From JBCDCU01 sp039180865 (lineage in GTDB: Bacteria > Pseudomonadota > Alphaproteobacteria > Rhizobiales > JACESI01): 14,642 nt of DNA. Below the pieces are notes generated by a model that had not been told where the DNA came from, searched no databases, and worked only from the letters and a program-made list of their open reading frames with translations. Position numbers and translations under genes: made by a program. Shown here one piece after another: positions 1 to 7,334 of this stretch. The stretch is taken from positions 1-14,642 of the forward strand of contig JBCDCZ010000098.1 of assembly GCA_039180865.1 (NCBI GenBank), given 5' to 3'. The stretch's first letter is position 1; every line of letters starts with the position of its first letter.

Positions 1-2
1 CG

Positions 3-728
3 GATGCTGACCGGGATGTCCATGTGATGATCCTGTCTGGGGCGGGAAGGGCGTTCTGCGCCGGATACGATCTTGCCCATTATGCTGAAGCGAAAGGGAC
101 AAATAAGGGGATCCAGGAAATGCCATGGGATCCCATGCAGGATTTCCAGTTCATGTGGGCGAACACGCAGGCCTTCATGTCGCTCTTTCGGGCCATGAAA
201 CCGGTCATTTGCAAAGTACATGGATTCGCAGTGGCCGGTGGGTCGGATATCGCCCTTTGCGCGGACATCACGATTATGGGCGATAGTGCGCGGATCGGTT
301 ACATGCCGACCCGTGTCTGGGGTTGCCCGTCGACCGCCATGTGGGTGCATCGGCTTGGTCCCGAAAAAGCCAAGCGGATGATGTTCACCGGCGACAAGAT
401 CACGGGCCGGGAAGCCGCCGAGATGGGCCTTGTTTTGAAATCCTTACCCGATGATGAACTGGACGACGAAGTCGAGGCGCTAGCGGCGCGGATGGCGAGT
501 GTGCCGATCAATCAGCTTGCCATGCAGAAAATGGTGATCAATGCGGCAGTTGAAGACAAGATCAATCAGACCCAGCGGCTGGCAACCCTGTTTGATGGGA
601 TCACCCGCCATTCGCCTGAAGGTGTGAACTTCAAAGCGCGCGCAGAGGAAGTCGGCTGGAAACAGGCGGTTATGGAGCGCGATGGGGGCACATTCGACTG
701 GACAGCCAACAGGCCGTTTAGATCGTAA
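3..728 (+). CDS. Crotonase/enoyl-CoA hydratase-family protein, 5' end missing
   Basis: The reading frame is open from base 3 and ends at TAA 726-728, so the true start lies outside the window. The visible part has the crotonase fold: SGAGRAFCAGYDL forms the first oxyanion-hole segment, VAGGSDIALCAD the second, and RMMFTGDKITGREAAEMGLV is the usual helix after the active site. Family members hydrate, isomerise or hydrolyse acyl-CoA thioesters in the cytoplasm. The two catalytic glutamates of classical enoyl-CoA hydratase appear changed: Asp (codon 246-248) in GGSD where GGCE is usual, and Thr (codon 309-311) near the second site. The hydratase label is therefore a family name, and the reaction is uncertain. 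The gene ends 12 bp from the convergent permease gene. Confidence 0.9.
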   Translation, partial: DADRDVHVMILSGAGRAFCAGYDLAHYAEAKGTNKGIQEMPWDPMQDFQFMWANTQAFMSLFRAMKPVICKVHGFAVAGGSDIALCADITIMGDSARIGYMPTRVWGCPSTAMWVHRLGPEKAKRMMFTGDKITGREAAEMGLVLKSLPDDELDDEVEALAARMASVPINQLAMQKMVINAAVEDKINQTQRLATLFDGITRHSPEGVNFKARAEEVGWKQAVMERDGGTFDWTANRPFRS

Positions 729-740
729 AAACGTTCAACG

Positions 741-2141
741 TCAAAACGATCCAAAAAGCGTTCCGAGAACGATCACGACAACAAGTGCGATGAGTGGAAC
801 AACGACCGCAACGACGGCTATGTCCGCATAGCTTTCTTTGTGAGTGAGCCCGCAGATCGATAAAAGCGTGATTACCGCGCCATTATGGGGAAGGGCATCG
901 AGGCCGCCGGTCGCAAGCGTTGTGACACGGTGGAGAATATCCGGCGCGAGGCCGAGCGCTTGAGCCTGTTCCAGATATCGGTCTCCGACCGCTTCGAGGG
1001 CTATGGTCATGCCACCGGAAGCAGATCCTGTCAGACCGGCAAGAATGCTTGTTGCGATGGCAAGCGAGATAATCGGGCCGCCGCCGAGATTTTCAACGGC
1101 GAGCGTCACATCCGCGAAGGCGGGAAGACCGGCAATGACCGCCCCAAAACCGACAAGGCTTGCGGTGTTGAAGATCGGCATTACCGAGGCACCCGCGCCG
1201 GAGTTTAGATCGCTGACAGGTGTCTCCATTCTCTCCCGGTTCAAAAGGTACAGAAAGATAGCGGCTGCGCCGAGGGCAATGATAATCGCCCAGATCCCCC
1301 GGACTTCGCCAATCGTCGTTGGACCAAAACGCGGCTCGATTAGATAGGCCGTATCAAGCGCCGGGAAAAGGTGGACCGAGAGTAAATAATTGAGCGTGAT
1401 GACGACGGCGATCGGAAGTGCGGCGATCCAGAAACTGGGGAGAGCGCCTTCCTTCGTTTCTTTTTCTTCCGGGCAATCCGGCACCACCTGATCTTCAGGG
1501 TATCCGTAACCCTCCGCGCTCGCAGCCGCGCGTTTCTCGCGGTATCGGAGCCAGGCGAGACCGCCGCTTGCCAGAATGATTGCCGCAATGAGACCAAGGC
1601 CGGGAGCAGCGAAGGATGTTGTTCCGAAATAGGGCATCGGAATTGCGTTCTGGATCGCCGGAGTGCCGGGAAGGGCCGTCATGGTGAAGGTAAAGGCACC
1701 AAGCGCGATGGCTGCCGGGATCAGGCGCTTTGGAATGTCGGCGGCAAGAAAGAGAGCGACGGCGATTGGGTAGACGGCAAAGGCGACGACAAAGAGCGAA
1801 ACCCCGCCATAGGTCAGGACCGCACAGGCGACCACCAAGGCTGGAATGGCCTGCGCTTCTCCAAGACGTGCGACGACGCCGTTCGCGATGGATCGTGCCG
1901 CGCCGGACGTCTCCATGAAGCGGCCGAAGATTGCACCGAGCAGAAAGATCGGGAAATAGGTGATCGCAAAGCTGCCCATGGCGGGCATGAAGATCTGCGT
2001 GTAAGTGGCAAGTCCGGGTTGAAGTGAGAAAGCGGCCGCGAGAAGTGCCATGATGGGGCCGAGAACCAGAACACTGACCCCGCGAAAGGCGAGATAGATC
2101 AAGAGGCCAAGCGCAAGTAAAATGCCGAAAAGACCAATCAA
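741..2141 (-). CDS. GntP-family permease (gluconate/organic-acid:H+ symporter type)
   Basis: This 466-residue, very hydrophobic protein has about 12 predicted membrane segments. Signatures include YGGVSLFVVAFAVYPIA, TALPGTPAIQNAIPMPYFGTT, a hydrophilic central loop (about residues 205-230), and a C-terminal SGGMTIALEA / GGLDALPHNGAVITLLSICGLTHKESY block. These match the GntP branch of the ion transporter superfamily, which imports gluconate, hydroxy acids or small carboxylates. The substrate cannot be read from sequence. The crotonase neighbour suggests carboxylic-acid catabolism, which is inference only. The start is TTG at 2139-2141. An AAGGG ribosome-binding site lies about 9 nt upstream on the minus strand and no in-frame ATG lies near it. 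The gene converges on the crotonase gene and lies downstream of the MarR gene on the same strand, with a 143-bp gap. Confidence 0.85.
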   Translation of the reverse strand: MIGLFGILLALGLLIYLAFRGVSVLVLGPIMALLAAAFSLQPGLATYTQIFMPAMGSFAITYFPIFLLGAIFGRFMETSGAARSIANGVVARLGEAQAIPALVVACAVLTYGGVSLFVVAFAVYPIAVALFLAADIPKRLIPAAIALGAFTFTMTALPGTPAIQNAIPMPYFGTTSFAAPGLGLIAAIILASGGLAWLRYREKRAAASAEGYGYPEDQVVPDCPEEKETKEGALPSFWIAALPIAVVITLNYLLSVHLFPALDTAYLIEPRFGPTTIGEVRGIWAIIIALGAAAIFLYLLNRERMETPVSDLNSGAGASVMPIFNTASLVGFGAVIAGLPAFADVTLAVENLGGGPIISLAIATSILAGLTGSASGGMTIALEAVGDRYLEQAQALGLAPDILHRVTTLATGGLDALPHNGAVITLLSICGLTHKESYADIAVVAVVVPLIALVVVIVLGTLFGSF

Positions 2142-2284
2142 GCCTATGTGCCCTTGTTTTGGATAGGGTTGCCCAACTAAGGCTGGAAATTAGCATTTTG
2201 GACGTGCGGGATTGATGAAATTTGGTCGCAGCGGCAATGTTTCCCGTGACTACCTGCGCGCCTGACTTGGTTCAAGCTGGTGAT

Positions 2285-2719
2285 TTAAAGCGCGCCTTTC
2301 CGGCCTGCGATCACCTTTTGCATTAGTGCGATGAACTGGTCGCATTCCGCTTCGGATAGACCGCTCAGCGCCGACGCATTCTCGTCCCTGGCTGCTGCAA
2401 TCGCCGGGTCGCGCAAGGAGCGAGCGTGATCTGTGAGCCAGACGCGCTGGCTGCGCCCATCGGTCTCATCTTTCCTGCGAGTTATCAGCCCGTCGCGTTC
2501 CATTCGCATCAAGGTGTTCGCCATCGTCGCCTGTTCGATATCGAGCCGGTCAACGAGCTCTTTCTGCGTCAGGCCATCCTCATCCCAGAGTTCCAGAAGG
2601 GCCGGAAAGGTTCCAGTCGTGAGCCCCAGCGGCTTGATCCTTTCCGTGAGACCCCGCGCGAACAGGCGGGCCATATGGTTTGCGAGATAGCCCGCCGATT
2701 GATCCTTTTTGAACGTCAT
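2285..2719 (-). CDS. MarR-family transcriptional regulator
   Basis: The chosen start gives 144 residues, typical of MarR proteins. The N-terminal helix (SAGYLANHMARLFARGLTERIKPLGL) dimerises. The winged helix-turn-helix runs about residues 45-100, with GLTQKELVDRLDIEQATMANTLMRMERDGLI as the HTH and RRKDETDGRSQRVWLT as the wing. Such proteins are ligand-responsive dimeric repressors that usually control a divergent gene and themselves. An upstream ATG at 2740 would add seven residues (MKLIERR), but it overlaps the proposed operator and lies only about 7 nt from the start site expected from the TATAAT at 2754-2759. The ATG at 2719 is preceded by AGAAAG and is preferred. The divergent neighbour at 2800 encodes a small membrane protein, the likely regulated gene. 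Confidence 0.88.
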   Translation of the reverse strand: MTFKKDQSAGYLANHMARLFARGLTERIKPLGLTTGTFPALLELWDEDGLTQKELVDRLDIEQATMANTLMRMERDGLITRRKDETDGRSQRVWLTDHARSLRDPAIAAARDENASALSGLSEAECDQFIALMQKVIAGRKGAL

Positions 2720-2738
2720 ACGTCTTTCTATCAGTTTC

Positions 2739-2772
2739 ATAGCTTGCTATTCAATTATATATAGCTTGCTAT
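2739..2772. promoter_or_regulatory. Twin MarR operator in the divergent promoter
   Basis: The 12-mer ATAGCTTGCTAT occurs twice, at 2739-2750 and 2761-2772. Each copy is an inverted repeat (ATAGC, TT, GCTAT), and the copies are offset by 22 bp, two helical turns. The block lies between a divergent MarR gene and a membrane-protein gene, as expected for autoregulated MarR operators. It brackets the minus-strand -10 (TATAAT, read at 2754-2759). On the plus strand TTGCTA 2744-2749 and TGCTAT 2767-2772 are spaced 17 bp apart like a weak -35/-10 pair, so dimers bound here could block both promoters. The repeats are seen directly. MarR binding is inferred. Confidence 0.75.
2754..2759 (-). promoter_or_regulatory. 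-10 element of the MarR gene
   Basis: On the minus strand these bases read TATAAT, a perfect sigma70-type -10. Transcription would begin near 2747, leaving a leader of about 28 nt to the preferred ATG at 2719. No good -35 was seen at the matching distance. The element lies between the two operator copies. Confidence 0.5.
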
Positions 2773-2786
2773 GTAAATTGATAATT

Positions 2787-2792
2787 AGGAGG
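2787..2792 (+). promoter_or_regulatory. Strong ribosome-binding site of the 4-TM protein gene
   Basis: AGGAGG is a full Shine-Dalgarno match, with 7 nt before the ATG at 2800. It fixes the start of the downstream gene. Confidence 0.8.
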
Positions 2793-2799
2793 CTAAGCT

Positions 2800-3255
2800 A
2801 TGATCAGGACCGTTCATCCAATTGCCGGTGCCCTGGCTCTTTTCATCATTTCGGGGTTCTGGTTTTCCACTGTCCTCGTAGAACTTTTCGCCACAAAGGC
2901 GATGGTGACGAGCGTCAAGATTTTCATTCCCTGGGGCTTTTTCATTCTCATCCCGGCACTCATCGCCGCCGGATTGTCAGGACGCCATCTCGGGCGAGGG
3001 CGGACAGGGGGCATTATTGAGCGCAAGAGCAAGCGCATGCCGATCGTCGCACTGAATGGATTGGTAATCCTCATACCCTCAGCGCTCTATTTGTCGTTCA
3101 AAGCACAAGCCGGATCCTTCGACACCGCGTTTTACACTGTCCAGATGATCGAACTCGGCGCAGGTGCCGTGAATGTTTTTCTTCTCGGCCTCAACATGCG
3201 CGATGGACTACGTCTTGCGGGAAGGGGACCGCGTGCCGCTCATTCGAAAGGGTGA
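2800..3255 (+). CDS. Small four-helix membrane protein under MarR control
   Basis: I cannot assign a named function. The 151-residue protein has four predicted membrane segments: about residues 8-30 (IAGALALFIISGFWFSTVLV), 37-60 (VTSVKIFIPWGFFILIPALIAAG), 82-102 (MPIVALNGLVILIPSALYLSF) and 112-135. It has a short basic cytoplasmic tail. His6 in the N-terminal HPIAG and Glu residues beside helices 1 and 4 (VELF, MIEL) are polar positions near the membrane and could be ligands. That is speculation. The start is fixed by AGGAGG at 2787-2792. Position directly across the twin operator from the MarR gene suggests that MarR represses it, as in stress-responsive MarR/membrane-protein pairs. Confidence 0.75.
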   Translation: MIRTVHPIAGALALFIISGFWFSTVLVELFATKAMVTSVKIFIPWGFFILIPALIAAGLSGRHLGRGRTGGIIERKSKRMPIVALNGLVILIPSALYLSFKAQAGSFDTAFYTVQMIELGAGAVNVFLLGLNMRDGLRLAGRGPRAAHSKG

Positions 3256-3274
3256 TGCTCACTATCGATTCCAC

Positions 3275-3289
3275 GAGCAGCGGCTGCTC
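3275..3289 (+). terminator. Possible weak terminator hairpin after the 4-TM gene
   Basis: GAGCAGC, G, GCTGCTC is a perfect 7-bp inverted repeat with a one-base centre (about a 5-bp stem in practice), starting 20 nt after the stop codon. It is followed by TTCT only, not a real U tract, so termination would be weak. It could simply be a structured 3' end. Confidence 0.3.
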
Positions 3290-3333
3290 TTCTCGAGAAA
3301 TTGCCAAGAGTGCGGGCGGCTTTTGAACCCGAA

Positions 3334-3381
3334 CTGCAAATCTGCTGAAAATCTGCACAAGCCATCACGCGGGTCTGCACT
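3334..3381 (+). promoter_or_regulatory. 11-bp-phased repeat box upstream of the exosortase gene (copy 1)
   Basis: The core TGCTGAAAATCTGCACA (3343-3359) is found exactly once more in the window, before the glycosidase gene. Half-sites are CTGCTGA at 3342-3348, CTGCACA at 3353-3359 (11 bp on) and CTGCACT at 3375-3381 (22 bp further). The expected intermediate position at 3364 is degenerate. The first pair is separated by AAAT, the architecture of PHO-box-like direct repeats bound by OmpR/PhoB-family regulators. The box ends 24 bp before the exosortase ATG at 3405, leaving room for only a very short leader. Binding by the response regulator at 7335-8036 is inferred; PhoB is an alternative. Confidence 0.55.
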
Positions 3382-3404
3382 TTGGCCTGTCAAACCTTTC
3401 TGCC

Positions 3405-4880
3405 ATGAGGTACTTGACCGCCCATTTGACGACGATCAGTCTCCCGACGCTTGGATTTGCCGTCGGTTCACTGATCCTTGCCTACCAACCCCTCCTATGG
3501 CTCGTCGATACGTGGCGTGACCCCTCATATCCTACAAGCGGTATCATCTATCTTCCGCTTATTCTCGGTCTCATCCTTTGGAGTGTAACGAGCCCCGTCG
3601 TTTCAGCCAAAGGCACTGCGCCGAGACGCGCCGTCATCCTGCTGATTTGTGCCGCGGTCCTCCGGCTCATCAGTCAGGTGGCGGCGATCAATGTCATTGG
3701 CGGAATTGCACTTGCGCTCGATATCTACGCGATCCTGACACTTCTCCGTTTGCCGGAGCGCGCACGCTCCGTTTCGCCGTTTTGGGTGTCCGTCCTCTTC
3801 CTGTTTTGCCTTCCGTTTGAGCGGATCCTCCAACGGCTCCTTGGGTATCCCCTCCAGGAGGCTTCCGCATTCGGAGCCTGCAAGACGCTCGGGCTCTTCT
3901 TCGACGACTTAATCTGCGAGGGGGTTCGCCTTCAGGTCGAAGGCAAAGACGTTCTGGTCGACCTACCGTGCTCGGGAACCATCGGCCTGATGCTGAGCCT
4001 TGCCGCGCTTGCAGCCCTCAACGCGCTTTATCATCCGACGCTTCGTCAGATCGTTGTCTGGACGACCGCCACACTGGGCCTCAGCCTTCTCGGCAACACG
4101 CTGCGCATCAGTCTGCTAGCAACCGGTCTCGTTTATGAAGAGGCAACCGGCATCAATGTGATGGCGCAGCCTCTCCATGATCTGATCGGTTATGCAACGA
4201 TCGCCCTGTCGCTCGCGCCCGTCCTTTGGCTTTACCGGCCTGAAGGCGCGCGCGCTCCGTTTCAAGCCGATGTACAGCCAAGGGCGCGGATCCGGTCTAA
4301 TCCGTCCTCGTTCCAGAAGTCCGCTTCGCTGGGGTTCGTTCTGATCGCTTGCGGCATCGTCTTTCTGCCGCGTCAGGCCCTTGATGTCTCAAAAGCGCTT
4401 GCCGATACGCCGCTTCCGATTGTCCTGAACGGATCCGCCAAAAAACTGCAGGATCTGACAGCCATCGAGAGCGCCTATTTCGAGCGCTATGGCGGTTCGG
4501 CCCAAAAGGCCCTCTACGGCCCGATGGCGCTTACGATGGTGCGCACGACATCGCCGCTTCGCCATCTTCATGCACCGGATGATTGTCTGCGCGGCCTCGG
4601 CTACCGCGTCGAATTTCTCGGGACTCGCTTCGAACCAGTCCCGACCGCTCTCTACAAGGCCACCAGCTCCGATGGCCGTGCATGGCAGGTCGCCGTGACG
4701 TTCAAATCCAATACCGGGCGCGCCACGTCAAATGTCGCCGAAGCGATCTGGCTCTGGCTCCAAAATCCGAAAACCGAATGGACCAGCATCCAGCGCATCA
4801 CGCCCTGGGCGCTCCAGGGCGACCAGCGCCAGGGCTATGAGGCCGCAACGCTGGCAGCTCTCAACCTTTCCACTCATTGA
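3405..4880 (+). CDS. Exosortase fused to an EpsI-like C-terminal domain
   Basis: The protein has 491 residues. Residues 1-285 are a polytopic exosortase with about eight membrane segments and the family's catalytic set: Cys189 in DLPCSG, Arg234 in GNTLRIS and His258 in PLHDLIGYA. Exosortases are inner-membrane transpeptidase-like enzymes that cut proteins at PEP-CTERM-type signals. A further membrane segment (about 304-322) leads to residues 330-491, probably periplasmic. The block HLHAPDDCLRGLGYRV (His389, Cys394) resembles EpsI/DUF3485, which is often a separate gene or a fusion in exosortase systems. The ATG at 3405 has no clear Shine-Dalgarno. The stop lies 20 nt before the ATG of the VIT/vWA gene, its likely substrate. 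I recall VIT-linked exosortases being classed as XrtT, which needs checking. Confidence 0.9.
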   Translation: MRYLTAHLTTISLPTLGFAVGSLILAYQPLLWLVDTWRDPSYPTSGIIYLPLILGLILWSVTSPVVSAKGTAPRRAVILLICAAVLRLISQVAAINVIGGIALALDIYAILTLLRLPERARSVSPFWVSVLFLFCLPFERILQRLLGYPLQEASAFGACKTLGLFFDDLICEGVRLQVEGKDVLVDLPCSGTIGLMLSLAALAALNALYHPTLRQIVVWTTATLGLSLLGNTLRISLLATGLVYEEATGINVMAQPLHDLIGYATIALSLAPVLWLYRPEGARAPFQADVQPRARIRSNPSSFQKSASLGFVLIACGIVFLPRQALDVSKALADTPLPIVLNGSAKKLQDLTAIESAYFERYGGSAQKALYGPMALTMVRTTSPLRHLHAPDDCLRGLGYRVEFLGTRFEPVPTALYKATSSDGRAWQVAVTFKSNTGRATSNVAEAIWLWLQNPKTEWTSIQRITPWALQGDQRQGYEAATLAALNLSTH

Positions 4881-4900
4881 TCAAAACAAAGGGGTTCGCA

Positions 4901-7204
4901 ATGAAAGGAATGATCAAGAAAAAACCGTTCAACGCCGGATATCTATCGATTTCGGCTGCGCTTATTCTGACGTTCTTCGTCGCTTATGCCGCGGCGACGG
5001 GGACGGCGCTCTCGAGCGCGCCGGTAAATGGTGCCATTGGTGCTCCCCTGATCGAGGATGAAGCCGGTCAGGTGATCGCCGAGATCGATGGCCGTCCGGT
5101 TTCGCTTCCCCTTTTAAAATCTGATTACAGCGTCAAGGTTGAAGACAGCCTTGCAACGGTGACGCTTCAACAAACCTTTTTCAATCCGACCGGCGAGGCG
5201 ATCAATGCCACGTATCTCTTTCCCCTCAATCAGAAAGCAGCCGTCTTTGCGATGGAAATGGAGGTCGGTGACGAGTTGATCAAAGCCGTCATCAAACGAA
5301 AAGAAGATGCCAGAAAGACCTTTGAAGCGGCGAAACGCGAAGGAAAGGCCGCATCGCTTCTTGTTCAACATCGCCCGAACATGTTCACCCAAGAAGTTGC
5401 AAACCTCATGCCGGATCAGCCGATCCGCGTGACGCTCAAATATGTTCAGATCGTCCCGAAAGTCGATGATGCCTACGAACTCGTGATCCCGATGGTCGTC
5501 GGTCCGCGTTATGAGGGTGTTCTACCTCAAGAGGTCGTTGCCGATCTCGGACAGGACTTCGGCGGCGACACACCCGACACACTGGCGGAGCCTGTTAAGG
5601 CGGATCAGGTGTCAGGTGAAAGCGATACCACCGTCTCAGGATGGACGATCGCCAAAGTCCCGGCCTATCCGCCGGTCATCGGGTATGATGCGCCCGGCAC
5701 AATCGATTCACGGCGTGTGTCCTTCGATCTCAAACTGAAAGCCTCGACGCGGCTTTCCGGCGCTTACAGTGAAACCCATCAACTCGACATAACGGCCAAC
5801 GACCGAGACCTGACTGCGACGTTCTCGGATGGGCTTGAGATCGATAATCGCGATTTGGTTCTCCGCTATGAGCTTGCAAAAGATACCGAAATTGCAGCCG
5901 GTGTTTTGTCTCACAAGGACGAGCGCGGTGGCTATCTGTCGCTCTCGATAGAACCTCCCAAGGTGCCACTGGAAGAAACCGTCACCCCGCGAGAGCTTGT
6001 CTTCGTCCTTGATACCTCAGGGTCAATGACCGGAGACCCGATGGCAGCAAGCAAGGTCTTCATGCGGGCCGCGTTGCAAGGGATGCGACCGACCGACTAT
6101 TTCAGGATCCTGCGCTTCTCCAACAACACATCGGCCTTCGCCGCCCGATCCGTGCGCGCAACCCCCCAGAATGTTCGCGAAGGCATTCGCTTCGTGAACG
6201 GTCTGTCGGCAGGCGGCGGTACGGAAATGAACAAGGCGATCAATGCAGCGTTTGATACGCCGCAACCTTCCGGCACGCTGCGTATCGTTGTCTTCCTGAC
6301 CGATGGTTTCATCGGCGCGGACCGGCAGGTGATCAGGACCGTCTCAAACCGTATTGGTGACGCCAGGATTTATGCCTTTGGCGTCGGGCGGAGCGTTAAC
6401 CGGTTCTTGTTGGAAGGCATGGCGAAAGAAGGACGGGGCAGGGCTCGCTATGTCGATCCCGGTGAAACCGGCACGGAAGCGGCGCGCGCCCTTGCCGCCA
6501 ACCTTGATGCGCCGCTTCTCACCGATCTTTCGATCGATTGGAATGGCCTTGATGTGAAGGAGCAGAGCCCCGCAAAGATCCCGGATCTGTTTGCAGGTGG
6601 AGCCGTCAATGTTCTCGCGCGTTATGAGAAATCCGGACCGCACGAAATCATTTTGAATGGTCTCGTGAATGGCAAGAAGGCATCGATGCCGATCACTATC
6701 AATCTTGCAGAAGAAAGCACAATCGCTGACGCGGGTTCAGTTTCGGCCATACCGATTGTCTGGGCGCGGGAGCGGATCTTCGACAAAAACCGGGACTACA
6801 CAATTGGCGGTGGTGTCGATGGGCGGTTGAAGGAAGAGATCACATCGCTTGGTCTCCGCTACTCCCTCCAAACCGCCTTCACATCCTTTGTTGCCGTTTC
6901 GGAAAAGATCTACAATCAGGATCCCGCGAGTGCGAAAGCCGCACAGGTGCCGGTATCGAAGGTCTCGAGAGTCTCCACTAAAGCCTATCCGACCCTGAAT
7001 CTCTCCGGCAGTTCGACACCGGAACCGGAAACGCTTCTTGGCGTTGTGATGGTGGCCGGGATGATGATGCTGCGCTTCTGGAAACGGCTAAAAACTTGGG
7101 GTGCGAGCTGGCTGCCGCGCCGGTCACGGAGGTTGAGAGGGAACGATAACTTCGATCCCAGGCTTCCAAAACGCCTGCGTCGTGATGCATGGTGGCTTGA
7201 ATAA
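4901..7204 (+). CDS. Secreted VIT and vWA domain protein with PEP-type C-terminal sorting signal
   Basis: The chosen ATG gives 767 residues and follows AAAGGGG at 4888-4894. A signal peptide spans about 1-36 (KKK, then hydrophobic to about Ala32). A VIT domain covers about 68-190, with the typical LQQTFFNPTGEAINATYLFPL. A vWA domain covers about 365-545 with a full MIDAS: Asp371, Ser373 and Ser375 in DTSGS, Thr441 in GGGTE, and Asp468 in LTDG. Near 650-670 the LGLRYSLQTAFTSFVAVS segment is common in VIT/vWA surface proteins. The C terminus has PEPE at 707-710, a hydrophobic stretch of about 15 residues and then KRLK, a PEP-CTERM-like tripartite signal. About 38 further basic residues follow, which is unusual. 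The likely role is a metal-dependent adhesion or surface protein exported, then processed by the adjacent exosortase. Confidence 0.92.
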   Translation: MKGMIKKKPFNAGYLSISAALILTFFVAYAAATGTALSSAPVNGAIGAPLIEDEAGQVIAEIDGRPVSLPLLKSDYSVKVEDSLATVTLQQTFFNPTGEAINATYLFPLNQKAAVFAMEMEVGDELIKAVIKRKEDARKTFEAAKREGKAASLLVQHRPNMFTQEVANLMPDQPIRVTLKYVQIVPKVDDAYELVIPMVVGPRYEGVLPQEVVADLGQDFGGDTPDTLAEPVKADQVSGESDTTVSGWTIAKVPAYPPVIGYDAPGTIDSRRVSFDLKLKASTRLSGAYSETHQLDITANDRDLTATFSDGLEIDNRDLVLRYELAKDTEIAAGVLSHKDERGGYLSLSIEPPKVPLEETVTPRELVFVLDTSGSMTGDPMAASKVFMRAALQGMRPTDYFRILRFSNNTSAFAARSVRATPQNVREGIRFVNGLSAGGGTEMNKAINAAFDTPQPSGTLRIVVFLTDGFIGADRQVIRTVSNRIGDARIYAFGVGRSVNRFLLEGMAKEGRGRARYVDPGETGTEAARALAANLDAPLLTDLSIDWNGLDVKEQSPAKIPDLFAGGAVNVLARYEKSGPHEIILNGLVNGKKASMPITINLAEESTIADAGSVSAIPIVWARERIFDKNRDYTIGGGVDGRLKEEITSLGLRYSLQTAFTSFVAVSEKIYNQDPASAKAAQVPVSKVSRVSTKAYPTLNLSGSSTPEPETLLGVVMVAGMMMLRFWKRLKTWGASWLPRRSRRLRGNDNFDPRLPKRLRRDAWWLE
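7019..7098 (+). other. PEP-CTERM-like sorting signal coding segment
   Basis: The codons give P-E-P-E (7019-7030), then TLLGVVMVAGMMMLRFW as a short membrane segment, then KRLK. The motif, helix and basic cluster match exosortase substrates. A sortase LPXTG motif is absent. Inter-domain linker SSTKAYPTLNLSGSS-like residues precede it, as in other PEP-CTERM proteins. The position next to an exosortase gene supports the reading. Confidence 0.75.
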
Positions 7205-7217
7205 AATGGTGTCTTTG

Positions 7218-7235
7218 GTGCAGAAAATCATACCC
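7218..7235 (+). promoter_or_regulatory. Partial copy of the phased box before the response regulator (copy 3)
   Basis: TGCAGAAAATC (7219-7229) matches 10 of 11 bases of the left part of the box upstream of the exosortase and glycosidase genes (TGCTGAAAATC). The right half-site (CATACCC) is poor. It lies in the 130-bp gap between the target stop (7204) and the response-regulator start (7335), which would suit autoregulation. The support is weaker than for the two full copies. Confidence 0.3.
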
Positions 7236-7292
7236 TTGCGGTTCCGTGATTCACCTTTAGACGGGTTGGGTTCAGGACTGAACGTCAATGAA

Positions 7293-7315
7293 CCGGCTCC
7301 ATTGAGAGGAGCCGG
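7293..7315 (+). promoter_or_regulatory. Intercistronic hairpin between target and response regulator
   Basis: CCGGCTCC (7293-7300), loop ATTGAGA, and GGAGCCGG (7308-7315) form a perfect, GC-rich 8-bp stem with a 7-nt loop. No U tract follows, so it is not a classical terminator. It ends 19 nt before the ATG at 7335. It could lower read-through from the abundant target mRNA, mark an RNase processing site, or protect the 3' end of the upstream message. Confidence 0.6.
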
Positions 7316-7334
7316 GTGCGAAGCGGGCGGATCG

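Noticed and set aside
721..751. GATCGT ... ACGATC inverted repeat at the end of the crotonase gene as a bidirectional terminator
   Set aside because: The stem is only 6 bp with a 19-nt loop and no proper T run, so it is too weak to call.
1495..2196. Long minus-strand frame overlapping the permease
   Set aside because: It is rich in Arg, Ser and His without domain features, and the GntP-type permease in the neighbouring frame explains the region.
3173..3520. Plus-strand frame spanning the gap before the exosortase
   Set aside because: It overlaps two well-supported genes in other frames and has no recognisable features.
4877..4900. TTG start eight codons upstream for the VIT/vWA protein
   Set aside because: The ATG at 4901 has a good AAAGGGG site at 4888-4894 and gives a normal signal peptide.
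7182..7334. N-terminal extension of the response regulator from an ATG inside the target gene
   Set aside because: The normal receiver-domain start is MNRILVVDDD at 7335. The extension would translate the hairpin and overlap the target end.
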